Shown here in pieces: positions 32,485 to 42,831 of a stretch of DNA of 64,000 bases. The position numbers and the translations under genes are program-made. The first letter of the stretch is position 1; each line of letters opens with the position of its first letter. The notes below the pieces were generated by a model. It saw only the letters and a list, made by a program, of their open reading frames with translations, searched no databases and had not been told where the DNA came from. Origin of the DNA: Tipula vernalis (taxonomy: Eukaryota; Arthropoda; Insecta; Diptera; Tipulidae); contig OY282558.1 in NCBI GenBank assembly GCA_958295665.1, positions 138,426,577 to 138,490,576 on the forward strand, read 5' to 3'.

Positions 32485-33867
32485 GTGGGTGTGGGTGTGG
32501 GTGTGGGTGTGGGTGTGGGTGTGGGTGTGGGTGTGGGTGTGGGTGTGGGTGTGGGTGTGGGTGTGGGTGTGGGTGTGGGTGTGGGTGTGGGTGTGGGTGT
32601 GGGTGTGGGTGTGGGTGTGGGTGTGGGTGTGGGTGTGGGTGTGGGTGTGGGTGTGGGTGTGGGTGTGGGTGTGGGTGTGGGTGTGGGTGTGGGTGTGGGT
32701 GTGGGTGTGGGTGTGGGTGTGGGTGTGGGTGTGGGTGTGGGTGTGGGTGTGGGTGTGGGTGTGGGTGTGGGTGTGGGTGTGGGTGTGGGTGTGGGTGTGG
32801 GTGTGGGTGTGGGTGTGGGTGTGGGTGTGGGTGTGGGTGTGGGTGTGGGTGTGGGTGTGGGTGTGGGTGTGGGTGTGGGTGTGGGTGTGGGTGTGGGTGT
32901 GGGTGTGGGTGTGGGTGTGGGTGTGGGTGTGGGTGTGGGTGTGGGTGTGGGTGTGGGTGTGGGTGTGGGTGTGGGTGTGGGTGTGGGTGTGGGTGTGGGT
33001 GTGGGTGTGGGTGTGGGTGTGGGTGTGGGTGTGGGTGTGGGTGTGGGTGTGGGTGTGGGTGTGGGTGTGGGTGTGGGTGTGGGTGTGGGTGTGGGTGTGG
33101 GTGTGGGTGTGGGTGTGGGTGTGGGTGTGGGTGTGGGTGTGGGTGTGGGTGTGGGTGTGGGTGTGGGTGTGGGTGTGGGTGTGGGTGTGGGTGTGGGTGT
33201 GGGTGTGGGTGTGGGTGTGGGTGTGGGTGTGGGTGTGGGTGTGGGTGTGGGTGTGGGTGTGGGTGTGGGTGTGGGTGTGGGTGTGGGTGTGGGTGTGGGT
33301 GTGGGTGTGGGTGTGGGTGTGGGTGTGGGTGTGGGTGTGGGTGTGGGTGTGGGTGTGGGTGTGGGTGTGGGTGTGGGTGTGGGTGTGGGTGTGGGTGTGG
33401 GTGTGGGTGTGGGTGTGGGTGTGGGTGTGGGTGTGGGTGTGGGTGTGGGTGTGGGTGTGGGTGTGGGTGTGGGTGTGGGTGTGGGTGTGGGTGTGGGTGT
33501 GGGTGTGGGTGTGGGTGTGGGTGTGGGTGTGGGTGTGGGTGTGGGTGTGGGTGTGGGTGTGGGTGTGGGTGTGGGTGTGGGTGTGGGTGTGGGTGTGGGT
33601 GTGGGTGTGGGTGTGGGTGTGGGTGTGGGTGTGGGTGTGGGTGTGGGTGTGGGTGTGGGTGTGGGTGTGGGTGTGGGTGTGGGTGTGGGTGTGGGTGTGG
33701 GTGTGGGTGTGGATGTGGGTGTGGGTGTGGGTGTGGGTGTGGGTGTGGGTGTGGGTGTGGGTGTGGGTGTGGGTGTGGGTGTGGGTGTGGGTGTGGGTGT
33801 GGGTGTGGGTGTGGGTGAGGGTGTGGGTGTGGGTGTGGGTGTGGGTGTGGGTGTGGGTGTGGGTGTG
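32485..33867 (+). repeat. (GTGGGT)n hexanucleotide array, right copy
   Basis: About 230 nearly perfect GTGGGT units with only two visible variants (near 33711 and 33818). It has the same unit and orientation as the left copy but is more uniform. It separates LINE A from LINE B. Near-perfect repetition over 1.38 kb points to recent expansion or to an assembly-generated tract. Confidence 0.97.
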
Positions 33868-34354
33868 AGTCCTCGTGCCGAAATTGATAGAGGTACGATC
33901 GGAGGCATCCGTGGCCTGACAAAAACTGTGTCAGGTAAAAATCGACCCTACCATGTTTACGGTCTGTCCCGGTGGATATTTCCGGAATAAGCCTCCTGGT
34001 CCAAGAACCCTTCTCCGAGCTGGTCCACCGTTGTTGTCATACAGAGATGGTAGCCTCTCTGAGTATCCTCCTGTTATGCATGTGTAACGATGATGCTTCG
34101 GCCGCTCCTCCGTGACCCCTCTTGTAAAATTTTTGTCGTTCTATTGCCAGCAAATCGATTGGGCACTTACCCGCAATAACGCAGGCAGCCTCGTCCGAAA
34201 TAGTTCTGTAGGCACTAACCGCTCTAAGTGCGCAGTTGCGCGATGAAATTTTGCGAAGTTTCTTGGATGGCAAAACTACCGCATGCCCAAATTGCAGCCT
34301 TGCCACTACGATCACTAACCCAAGCGCTATCGTCCACATTCCTATAATGTTCAC
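33868..34354 (-). pseudogene. LINE B ORF2 remnant: endonuclease start fused to thumb
   Basis: The endonuclease start reads MKVLQLNLNHCEAAQDLLWQ and SDRSGKAAIWACGSFAIQE (from 34451 to about 34270). About 20 bases later the reading switches to thumb sequence: CALRAVSAYRTISDEAACVI, LLAIERQKFYKRG, then after a stop the segment WTRRLIPEI with [19 protein letters not shown]. The switch marks a large internal deletion rather than a frameshift, since RT motifs are absent altogether. Confidence 0.8.
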
Positions 34355-34447
34355 ATAGCATTGTGACGTCTGGCTTCAGCTCATGTACGGTCTGCCATAG
34401 AAGGTCCTGGGCAGCTTCGCAGTGGTTTAAATTTAGTTGAAGGACTT

Positions 34448-34840
34448 TCATTTCCGGCGAGTGTTCCTTGCGGTCTTCTGTCGTGCTGGGCAATTACCCT
34501 TACCGGTGATGTGACCGTCTCCGACTTCCCCATTTCTCATACGGCAGAATGCACATTGCGGTTCGCTATTACAATCCCTTGCCTTATGACGATCCCCCTG
34601 CCTTGCAGCATATAAAGCAGAGGTTTGATAGATTTTCGGCGCTTTGGCATGAAGCCGATCTATGACCAGGCTTCTAGCATTTGTAGCACCTCGCTGGGCT
34701 TGCTACCTCACGAATGCGGCATCTGACCCAACCTATTCATGTCCTGCCAACATTAACCATTTTCCGGGCTAAAGCCGTTGGTACCTTAATTACCGCAATC
34801 TGCGTGCCTCAGTGCGCTGGTCCTAGACTCTTCACAACAC
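34448..34840 (-). pseudogene. LINE B ORF1 C-terminal zinc-knuckle region
   Basis: Frame-corrected reading gives GTQIAVIKVPTALARKMVNV and RCRIREVASPARCYKC, then KPGHRSASC, NLCFICCKAG and EPQCAFC, which are three CCHC-type knuckles as in R1-clade gag. It ends NTRRK followed by a TGA. That stop overlaps the ATG of ORF2 in an ATGA (plus-strand TCAT at 34448-34451), which suggests translation of ORF2 by termination and restart. The frame is broken more than once (stops near GRT and YKC). Confidence 0.72.
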
Positions 34841-34893
34841 TCTTATTGATTAAGGTGGTGTAGGTGAAGGTGTAAGTGTGGGTGTGAGTGTGG

Positions 34894-35203
<310 letters not shown>

Positions 35204-35368
35204 GAGAGAGTGGAAAATACTTGATCGTCAAGTTAAACTCTCACACTCGGAAGTCACCACATGACGGAGAAGTTACTAGTTCAGTTTTTTGCTATGCGGC
35301 AGGAGTCCAAAGTCGGCATTATTCAGTATTAGGAAACGAACGTCAGTCAACTTTCCATTATCTGATTT

Positions 35369-35700
35369 TTGGAGAGTAACAGTTTACAATTTACTTCATC
35401 CGATGAGAAATTTTGCTCAGACGAGGGGGATGTAGTTCAACAACTCTTGGAAATCGCCAAGCAACCGTTATTGAGACCTGCAATGAATTTTTACACGTCC
35501 AGTCTGTTACAATTGCTCCACCATAAGGCACACTTTCAAGAATTGTTTAAAACTACCAACTAGATATTTCTGTTACAAATGCGGAATGAAGGATACCATT
35601 ACTCCTCAATGTCCCAAATACACGGGACTCGACACCGGTAGAGTGGCCAGTGGAGGTCGGGGAACCTTGGTCCACTTCGTGTAGATACCACCAGGAATTC
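35369..35700 (+). pseudogene. Gypsy 3 gag end with damaged zinc knuckle
   Basis: An open frame 35369-35563 is followed, in another frame, by TRYFCYKCGMKDTITPQCPK. This is the C-x2-C-x4-H-x4-C zinc knuckle with isoleucine where the histidine should be. It probably bound RNA in the gag particle. The surrounding residues are not distinctive. Confidence 0.55.
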
Positions 35701-35885
35701 TACGGAGGAAGCGGCCAACAATACGGATGGAGAGCTTTATTGGATGTTTGCACCCTTCGGAAGGGGACAGGTAGAACCGCAAAGGCCTTCGTAGAGTCAT
35801 TTAATTCCGAATTACCATCCGGACCGGTTCTGTTTGGTCCCGACCGTCGGATTGGAGATTCCACATTGCTCTCATCTGTTTCGAA

Positions 35886-36518
35886 ATGTCGAGCTGCCCC
35901 TCTGCCAACTTCAGGAACTCCATTTCACAAAACCCATTTCTTCCACCTTATATGTCACCACCTGATGCTTTACCACCTTATATGTCAACCCCCTATATTT
36001 CCACACCTTATTGTTCAATACCTTATACATCAACCTCTGATATGTCTACATTTTATACTCCTATAACATATACGTCGATACCGGATCTTTCGATGCCGGA
36101 TACGACTCCATTAAATACAAGACCTTCTGTCGAACCTATTTTACAAAGTACAACAGATTCCACTTCATTTGCTTCTAATCCATTAAATTCATCTGTTTTC
36201 TGCTCACACTCTGCTTTTCAGAGGTCAGCCCGATCTCACGGCTCCAGCCGGTTGATGCGCTCTAAACTCTACTGGCGAAGGCGGAAGAACATGAGATCAT
36301 TCGTAGTTTTTTCCATTCTCGGTACTGAGGCATACGACCTGAGGCCATATGCCGATGTACTTGTCAATGATGTTTCATACCGAGGCCTCCTGGATAGTGG
36401 AGCTAGTGCAAATATTCCGACCTTATGTAGAGGGTATCCTTTTGTGATATACACCGACAATGCTAGTCTAAGCTGGTTGATGTCACAAAGGGATCTGTCA
36501 GGGCGCTTGGCACGGTGA
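35886..36518 (+). pseudogene. Gypsy 3 protease fused by deletion to RNase H tail
   Basis: The first part is a low-complexity run of MSTPYI-type repeats. Then ADVLVNDVSYRGLLDSGAS (about 36350-36405) carries the protease DSG active site. About ten codons later FVIYTDNASLSWLMSQRDLS appears, which is the RNase H/connection region. RT is therefore deleted between them while the frame stays open. It ends at a TGA (36516-36518) where relatives have the tryptophan of LARW. Confidence 0.8.
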
Positions 36519-37090
36519 AGCCTAAAATTGCAGACTTTAGATTTTCAGATCGGGTATCGAAAAGGGTCAGTTAACACGATTTCTGACACTTTGTCTAGAG
36601 CTTTCTGCGAGGACGCATCTCCTTGTGATGTGAATTCCGTTGGTTCGAACTTAGTTTCTCCTGATGCCCGTCCTGAGAATTGCCCGTCTGTTTCTAGTTC
36701 TGAAAAACCTACGGTTGACTCCTTGCAAGTCGCTAGTCTGACTATGACAAATTCGGTTCCTGTTCTACATATTGATTTGAACTCTTCAGCGTTTGATGAT
36801 CCCGAATACGTCGCCCAGATCAACAAAGTTCTGCAAATGAAATGTGAACACAACTTTAAAGTTCAAGGTAACAAACTTCTCCTTGCTTCATCTTTTGGTA
36901 GGCGATATGCCGACACAGATCTTCCAGATTTTTGATTGGTTATTCCTTACCCTCTGTCTCAGTCTTTGATCGAACAGGCTCACGTTCCTCCCGCTTCAGC
37001 ACACTCGGGTGGCAGCAAAACTTTAGAACGGCTGCAAACACAATTATTTTGTCCTCAAATGGCTAAACAAGTAAAACAATGTTCTAGAAG
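36519..37090 (+). pseudogene. Gypsy 3 RNase H end and integrase zinc-binding start
   Basis: Continues in frame after the TGA: SLKLQTLDFQIGYRKGSVN and ISDTLSRAF, the standard end of the RNase H region before integrase. After another TGA at 36933-36935 comes LVIPYPLSQSLIEQAHVPP and SAHSGGSKTLERLQTQLFCP, the first half of the HHCC zinc finger. The sequence ends at QVKQC, so the catalytic core is absent. Confidence 0.8.
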
Positions 37091-39389
37091 CAAAATAAAT
37101 TTTCCAAAATTCTCGAAATTCTCGAGAATTTCGAGAAAATTTATTGAAATTCTCTATTTCTTGAGAAACGAAATTTTTGCAAAATTCGAGAAGCTCGAAT
37201 CTCGAGGACGAAAACATTCTAGAAATCGAAAACTCTACATGGCGCTTGCGCCCTTATTTTAGCCTTTCAGATTTTTTTATGATTTATTTAATTAATTGAA
37301 GTAAGAGGTTTTTATTAAGTCCTAATTTGGTTAATTTTCATAATTACTTCCTCATTTAACTCTTTTTTGTGTAGCTGCATTTTTTACCACCATTTATTTT
37401 TTACACTTCTTTAGTGTAAAACTGCAATTAAAATTAACTTTAAAAACTTCACTCCTATGGTCCCGAACCAATGGTAAGAAGCGAGCAGATACAAACTCGC
37501 CCCAAACGAGTTAAATCTGAGGTGGCATTCTCTACCGGTTGCTGTTGTAAGGCTTTTAAAATTTTATAGTACTCGTCGTACATAATATCAAATCCATACT
37601 ATAATCCCCAAAATGTATACCGATGCCCGTGAACGATCTGAAAAAAAAAATAAAAATAAAAATTGTGATCGTTTCATATCCAACCTACACAAATTTCCAA
37701 CTAACTAATTTTCTGTGCATAACATTATCCCAACATATACACAATAAAATGCATTTCATTGTATATTTTTTCATTCATTTCACGGTACAGTTATTTTTGA
37801 TTCGTGAAAATTATTAATTTTTCATAAAAATTAGTTTTAATTGAAAAAAAAAAGAAAAAATTATAAAATTCCATTATTCGGATTATAAATGGCGTGATCC
37901 GATCCTATTTGTCATTCGCAAGTATTTTATTTTTATTTTTTTTATTTAACATTTTTCGCAATGAAACAAAACATACATTTTTTATGCTTATTCCTTTTAC
38001 TTTATTATGAAATTATGTATTAACATTTTTTTTTGTTTTGTTTGATGCATAAAATTATCATAAATACTCGATAAAATTTTCAACCTGTTCCGGATTTTTT
38101 TTAGTGTAATGCCAAAAATTATGATGTAGCCAAATTCCAAATTGGAAAGGGGAATAAGTATTAAGTAAAAACCGCAATAATCTATCTCTATAATTAAAAA
38201 GATAAGCACGCCGACAAGTAGGTAATTACCTAACGATCACAAATTATACGATTAGGTGTGAAAGTGTGAAATTAAATTTATAGAATTTAAAAAATTCTAG
38301 TTTTTTTGCCACTACACCAGGTTCTTACAAACGAAAACAAAAAAAATTCTATTATTTTCTTTCGTTGTGTTGTTTTTTTTTTGTTCACTGTATTCCGTAT
38401 ACTTAACGATAATGATCATGCAACGATCGTATAATTATATCTGTTGTATTTGTACATACAGTTTTTTAAGGTCTGATTGGTGTATGGACTAATTTGAACT
38501 TAGATTATTTTTACTAACTAAACCATCCACCTTTTGCACAATATTATGTGTCTACCTGGGTGTATACCTAAAACAGCAAGATTTATTTTAAAATATGAAA
38601 ATCGATCAATTTGCAAGCGAGAACGCGTGCGCCCCTCAGTTAAATATTTAATATTTGCATGATCGCCGCTGCAGACGAGACGAATAAAATTTTATCGCAT
38701 TATAACGATATGCGATCGCTACAAAATTACGACGAAATTGCAGGTGGAATTTTATGTAAATTATGTGCGATCACCTTTTATTTGCATAAAATATACATTT
38801 CATGATGCTTATCTATAAATTTAATGATCGTGCATAATTCGAATAAATCGTTTGTACATACATACGTCATAAACGGTTAAAAATATTTTTATAGAATTTT
38901 AATCGAACCGAGTTCAAAGTCTGACACAATTTTTATGTTGTTTTTAGGGTGTGGCTGTCAATCATATTTATGTATAGTAATGTAATTATTGTTTACTCGT
39001 AAATACAAATTTCACACGGTTCTAGGGGATTCCTATAGAATGGAGCCTTTTTAAAAGTTAATTCGATTTTTGAATGCGTGTTTTACAGATAACAACTAAA
39101 ATTGAAGTTTGCTATGAAATTTGATTAAGCTTTTGATTGTTTTGAGTGTACAGTGCTCACCTGAAAATGCAGCGAAATGCTGTTCGGTTATCGTTCGATT
39201 TCATGGCACCTGTGTCGTTGAAAACCGTGGGTTTCCACTCAAATGCAATTTTAGTTATATCGATGGTTGGATTTTTTAACGTGTGCAGATTGAGTAGATG
39301 TCTTATTCTAAAACATTTATCGAAAAACCCATGAAATTTTCAAGATTTTACATTTGTAACCAATCCATAATAGGAGGTCGATTTATGCT
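37091..39389. other. AT-rich non-coding interval
   Basis: Starts with a cluster of TCGAGAA/TTCTCGA palindromic words (37090-37210). The rest holds no recognised gene or element; short open frames lack motifs. Confidence 0.5.
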
Positions 39390-39660
39390 CTAAAGTGACA
39401 GGCGTAATGAGACGTCGACTTTTGTGCCACCTTCCTTACGGATCATACTTCCCAGGTAAAGAAACTGTTTCGATTTAATGTCATTATGGGTGGGGCAAAC
39501 AGGCTGATTTTATCAGGGTAGTCGTGATTATTGTGTTTTTGGAATAAGTTTCCATTAACATTTAAAGTATTTATGTTGGTTTGCTGCAACACGCAATCTA
39601 ACACCACACGAAAGAGTACAGATACACAACCTTGCCGTAATGCTTTATCGATATAGGGTT
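39390..39660 (-). pseudogene. Small LINE reverse transcriptase fragment (RTE-like)
   Basis: The minus strand reads ALRQGCVSVLFRVVLDCVLQ, then after about 40 codons KQFLYLGSMIRKEGGTKVDV. These correspond to the RQGC.LSP.LF motif and to the FVYLGS....GGT motif of RTE-type and related RTs, with the YADD box between them missing. It is very short and shifted in frame, so the clade is uncertain. Confidence 0.55.
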
Positions 39661-40009
39661 TGTCGCTATGCTACTTCTTGAATCGTACACTAAAAAATTT
39701 AAATTGCTAAAAGGACATTAGATATACATATATTTGATTTTAACATGTTTAAGGAACTTTCAATGAAGCTGATAGGGTAAACCCTAACCGATTTGCCGGC
39801 GGGTAGATGGAAAATAAAATACCATTATCGGACCAAAACTAGCTAAGGGTGGTTCCATGAATATAATAACCAATATGTAGAACCCGGAAGTAGTAACCCA
39901 ATACCGGCGAAATCTAATGAGCGCATTACTTCAGAGCTAATGTACTCTGAAAACCAATTTGGAAGAAGTTTCATAATGCCAAGATCACCAACTCCTCAAC
40001 TACATCGGA

Positions 40010-40262
40010 TTTAATTAACAAAGTTAAATCTCTAACTGAAAAATTCTTTACAAGCAAAGGAACCAGAGGAACAGTGTGCTACAGAGTTCCACACTGACGA
40101 ACAAACGGCTAAAAAAAACAGGAAGGCAGAATCTTCTCCAGAAATTGTAACTACAAACCAAACTTCAAAAACAGATGTATTAAATCAAAATCAGCAAAAT
40201 ACACCTGAACAAGAAAACCATCCTTCCAAAATTAAGGAAAAGGCACCACCACCTGTCATGTT
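40010..40262 (+). pseudogene. Possible Jockey-type ORF1 N-terminal fragment
   Basis: The plus-strand frame gives a hydrophilic, low-complexity stretch ending HPSKIKEKAPPPVMFQ. A charged region leading to an APPPI-like motif is common just before the gag domain in Jockey-clade ORF1 proteins. There is no domain beyond the motif, so this is suggestive only. Confidence 0.3.
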
Positions 40263-40489
40263 TCAAATACATTAGATGTCACGAACAATGTTTTATGTAC
40301 ATTGGGTTACGGCGCATCGTGTTTGTTGGGAATGATATTTGTTCATCCTCCTAAATTAAAATTCACTCTGTACTTCAGTCTTATAATAGGGTTCCACCAT
40401 GCAGATGGAATTGCCATTTTTTTTATTTTTTTATTTTATTTTTTTATATACATATTTTAATTGGGTGCAGAGCGGACTTATTAACGGTC

Positions 40490-41212
40490 CTAGCTCCTTG
40501 TAACTGGCAGAGCTTCTGCTCCCAATGCGCGATCCTTCAAGTAAAAATTAATAGCTACCTTAAATTTATTCATTTTGTATTCCTCCGGAAATTTGAAGTG
40601 TATTAGTGAATTCCACTTTTTTGATGTTCGATATACAAATTCGCGCTTAATTTCTTCAGTTCGAGGTTTCGGGAGCTTCGCCGTAAACCTATGTGCATTG
40701 GTTGTTCCTCTTGTTACTCTTGTTGTTTTAACGAATGGTGGTATTTTCTCCGATAGTTCTGCAGAACATTTACCATGTAAGCATCTGTAGAAGACGCAGA
40801 GTTCTGCAACATCTCTGCGATGCTGTAAGCTGTCTAGTTCTTGGGTAAGTCTGGGATTCCGTATTATTCGGATAGCGCGGCGTTGAACCCTGTCCAATAA
40901 CTGGAGGGTGGTACCAAACGCACCTCCCAAAACTTGACAGCAATACTCTATACATGGTCGGATGAAGGTTTTATATATCTGGAGAACTTGATGCGATTTA
41001 AAAAACCTTCTGCATCTATTTAGGAACCCGAGTTTTTTTGAAGCTGATTTAGCCAATGCAACAATGTGTTCATTCCATTTGAGTTTGTTACTTATTTGAA
41101 CACCAAGCAGTCGAATTGAGTCGCAACCCACAAAGATATGGTTTTTTACCACAAATGGGTAGTCGTTGCGACTAAATAAATAAGATATAATAAACGTGCG
41201 TACAAAATTCAT
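40490..41212 (-). pseudogene. LINE ORF2 C-terminal region (thumb), 5' truncated
   Basis: 240 residues with DSIRLLGVQISNKLKWNEHI, then KSASKKLGFLNRCRRFFKSH, YKTFIRPCIEYCCQVLGGAF, LLDRVQRRAIRIIRN and HRRDVAELCVFYRCLHGKCS, ending FVYRTSKKWNSLI. This is the region after the RT palm in Jockey/CR1-like LINEs. The frame is open and ends at a natural-looking stop at 40490. All catalytic motifs lie upstream and are missing, probably by 5' truncation near 41212. I cannot fix the clade. Confidence 0.78.
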
Positions 41213-41234
41213 TTATGAGATAAGGTATAATAAC

Positions 41235-41252
41235 TGGCGACGAGGATAGAAT
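41235..41252 (+). promoter_or_regulatory. Putative primer-binding site of Gypsy 4
   Basis: TGGCGACGAGGAT lies 35 bases before the gag ATG (41270). The TGG start and position fit a tRNA primer-binding site as seen in many insect Gypsy elements. The upstream LTR is not recognisable because a LINE fragment lies almost directly adjacent. Confidence 0.5.
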
Positions 41253-41269
41253 AAATAAATAAAAAAAAA

Positions 41270-41990
41270 ATGCAAAACAACTTTACAATCGAAAATTTCG
41301 ATAAAACGCGATCAAAATGGACGCGTTGGGTAGAAAGGTTGGAGGGAGCTTTCGCCATATTTGATATCGGAGAGGATAAAATGAAGTTGCACCTACTTCT
41401 ACATTACATGGGGCAAGAATCATACGATATTTTGTGTGACAAAATTGCGCCAGGAAAACCTACCGAAAAGACGTATGAAGATATCACAAAATTAATGAGT
41501 GATTATTTTAATCCAACTCCATTGGAAAAGAAGGAAGGCGAAACTGTCGACGAATACATGGTAGCATTACGTAAATTATCAATCAATTGTAATTTTGGGG
41601 ATTACCTAAATACGGCGTTACGTAATCAACTAGTTTTTGGATTGCGCAGTGGCAGAATTCAGAACCGATTATTGGAAGAGGTAAAGTTAACATTAGATTC
41701 GGCATTGTCGAAGGCAAAAGCTATGGAGTTATCTGCCCTTGGAGGGGCAGAAATACAACGAGCAATGACATTAACGGGGACAGTGCATATGATAAATAGG
41801 AAAAATAATTTCTCAGAAAAGAGTAATGAAGTGTCACGGAATACATTCAACCCAAATAAACACAGGTGTTTTAGATGTAGTGATGAAGCACATTAAGCGA
41901 ATAAATGTCCATTTATCAATTCAAAATGCAATTTTCGCAATAAAATTGGACACATAAAAAAGGTTTGTTTTAAAACGAGGACAAAACAAA
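41270..41990 (+). pseudogene. Gypsy 4 gag
   Basis: Open from the ATG at 41270 to 41896: SKWTRWVERLEGAFAIFDIG, LLLHYMGQESYDILCD, LMSDYFNPTPLEKKEGETVD and YMVALRKLSINCNFG are typical capsid-region text. The first zinc knuckle CFRCSDEAH is cut by a TAA, then ANKC follows in frame. The second knuckle reads CNFRNKIGHIKKVC, with arginine replacing the second cysteine. The ATG is chosen because it follows the primer-binding site directly and the capsid homology begins at once. Confidence 0.85.
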
Positions 41991-41994
41991 AAAT

Positions 41995-42135
41995 GACTGA
42001 CAGACTGACAGACAGACACAATTTCGAAACCCACTTTTTCGGACTCGGGGGACCTCAAAACAAATATATCTCTAAGAATCTCAAGGTCCAAAATTTTCAT
42101 GATTACTATACTTTATTTTACTAGAGTAAAAGAAA
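41995..42135. other. Short insertion-like segment between gag and protease
   Basis: Begins with GACTGACAGACTGACAGACAGA and a GC-richer block, and does not encode gag-pol sequence. The flanking reading resumes as a lysine-rich linker. It could be a small repeat insertion; no target duplication was confirmed. Confidence 0.35.
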
Positions 42136-42156
42136 GTAAAAGGAAAAACAAATTTA

Positions 42157-42831
42157 GTGGAGGAAAAGGATGATGACGATATCGAAATAGACGAAATCTG
42201 TAATATTACAGATAAAAATGAAAAAACTACCGATTTGGACAAGGCAACACATAATGATGGGGACAATAACTACGGAGGCACTTCTGGTATGAATTTTAAT
42301 ACAAATTTAGATACTAATGTTGAAAATAAGCAAGACAAATTGAATTCAAATTTAATTAATATTTTAGATCCTTCAGATCAGAATTTAAATTTAGAGGGTA
42401 ATTATAATTTGCACCCCCAGGGTAGATTAGATACTTGTAACATAAAAAAAAAGAAGTCGGTGGAGTTGCGATCTAAGTTTTGGATTAAAGCCTGGATTGA
42501 TGGTGTTGGGTTTAGTTTCGAAGTAGATTCAGGGTCTTCGGTGTCGTTGTTAGGGTCAGAGTATAAGCAAAAATATTTCTCAAATGTAGAGATCCATAGG
42601 TCAGATACTGAACTGGTGAGTTACTGCAACAAAGCAATTAAAGTGTTTGGTTATATAAATTGTAATGTTTGCATAGAGGGGCAGTATCGGGAGTTGAAAC
42701 TTTATATTGTCGATTCGAAGCGACATCCTCTGTTGGGACGTGAAAGGATAAGGGCGTTTAAATTCGATTGGAACTCATTGATAAATAACCAAGTAAAAAC
42801 AGACGACGTTTGTCAAATTATAGATATTTAG
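42157..42831 (+). pseudogene. Gypsy 4 protease
   Basis: An acidic linker leads to FWIKAWIDGVGFSFEVDSGS with the DSG active site (about 42520-42540), then KAIKVFGYINCNVCIEGQYR and LYIVDSKRHPLLGRERIRAF, the flap and the ILGR-like end of the domain. This enzyme cleaves the polyprotein. The frame is intact through the domain and stops at 42831, just where the RT leader begins in another frame. Confidence 0.83.

Larger units (their letters stand above)
33868..34850 (-). mobile_element. R1-clade LINE B, truncated at both ends and internally deleted
   Basis: Read leftwards: end of ORF1 with zinc knuckles (34850-34448), start of ORF2 endonuclease (34450-34270), then, with no RT in between, the ORF2 thumb and C-terminal region (about 34250-33868). 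It stops at [15 protein letters not shown] and passes straight into the CACCCA array, so the C-terminal finger and 3' end are missing. About 3 kb of ORF2 is deleted. It is related to LINE A but is clearly a different family. The other flank is a (GT)n array. Confidence 0.82.
35369..37090 (+). mobile_element. Ty3/Gypsy element 3, internally deleted
   Basis: Plus-strand order: gag end with a zinc knuckle (35369-35620), a proline/tyrosine/serine-rich stretch, protease, then directly the end of RNase H and the integrase zinc finger. All of RT and most of RNase H are missing, as is integrase beyond its zinc finger. No LTRs were found. The text breaks at about 37085 into AT-rich palindromic DNA. 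Confidence 0.8.

Noticed and set aside
32243..33990. Further 480-540 codon frames across the right hexanucleotide array
   Set aside because: Same artefact; non-repeat ends are antisense LINE A or LINE B sequence.
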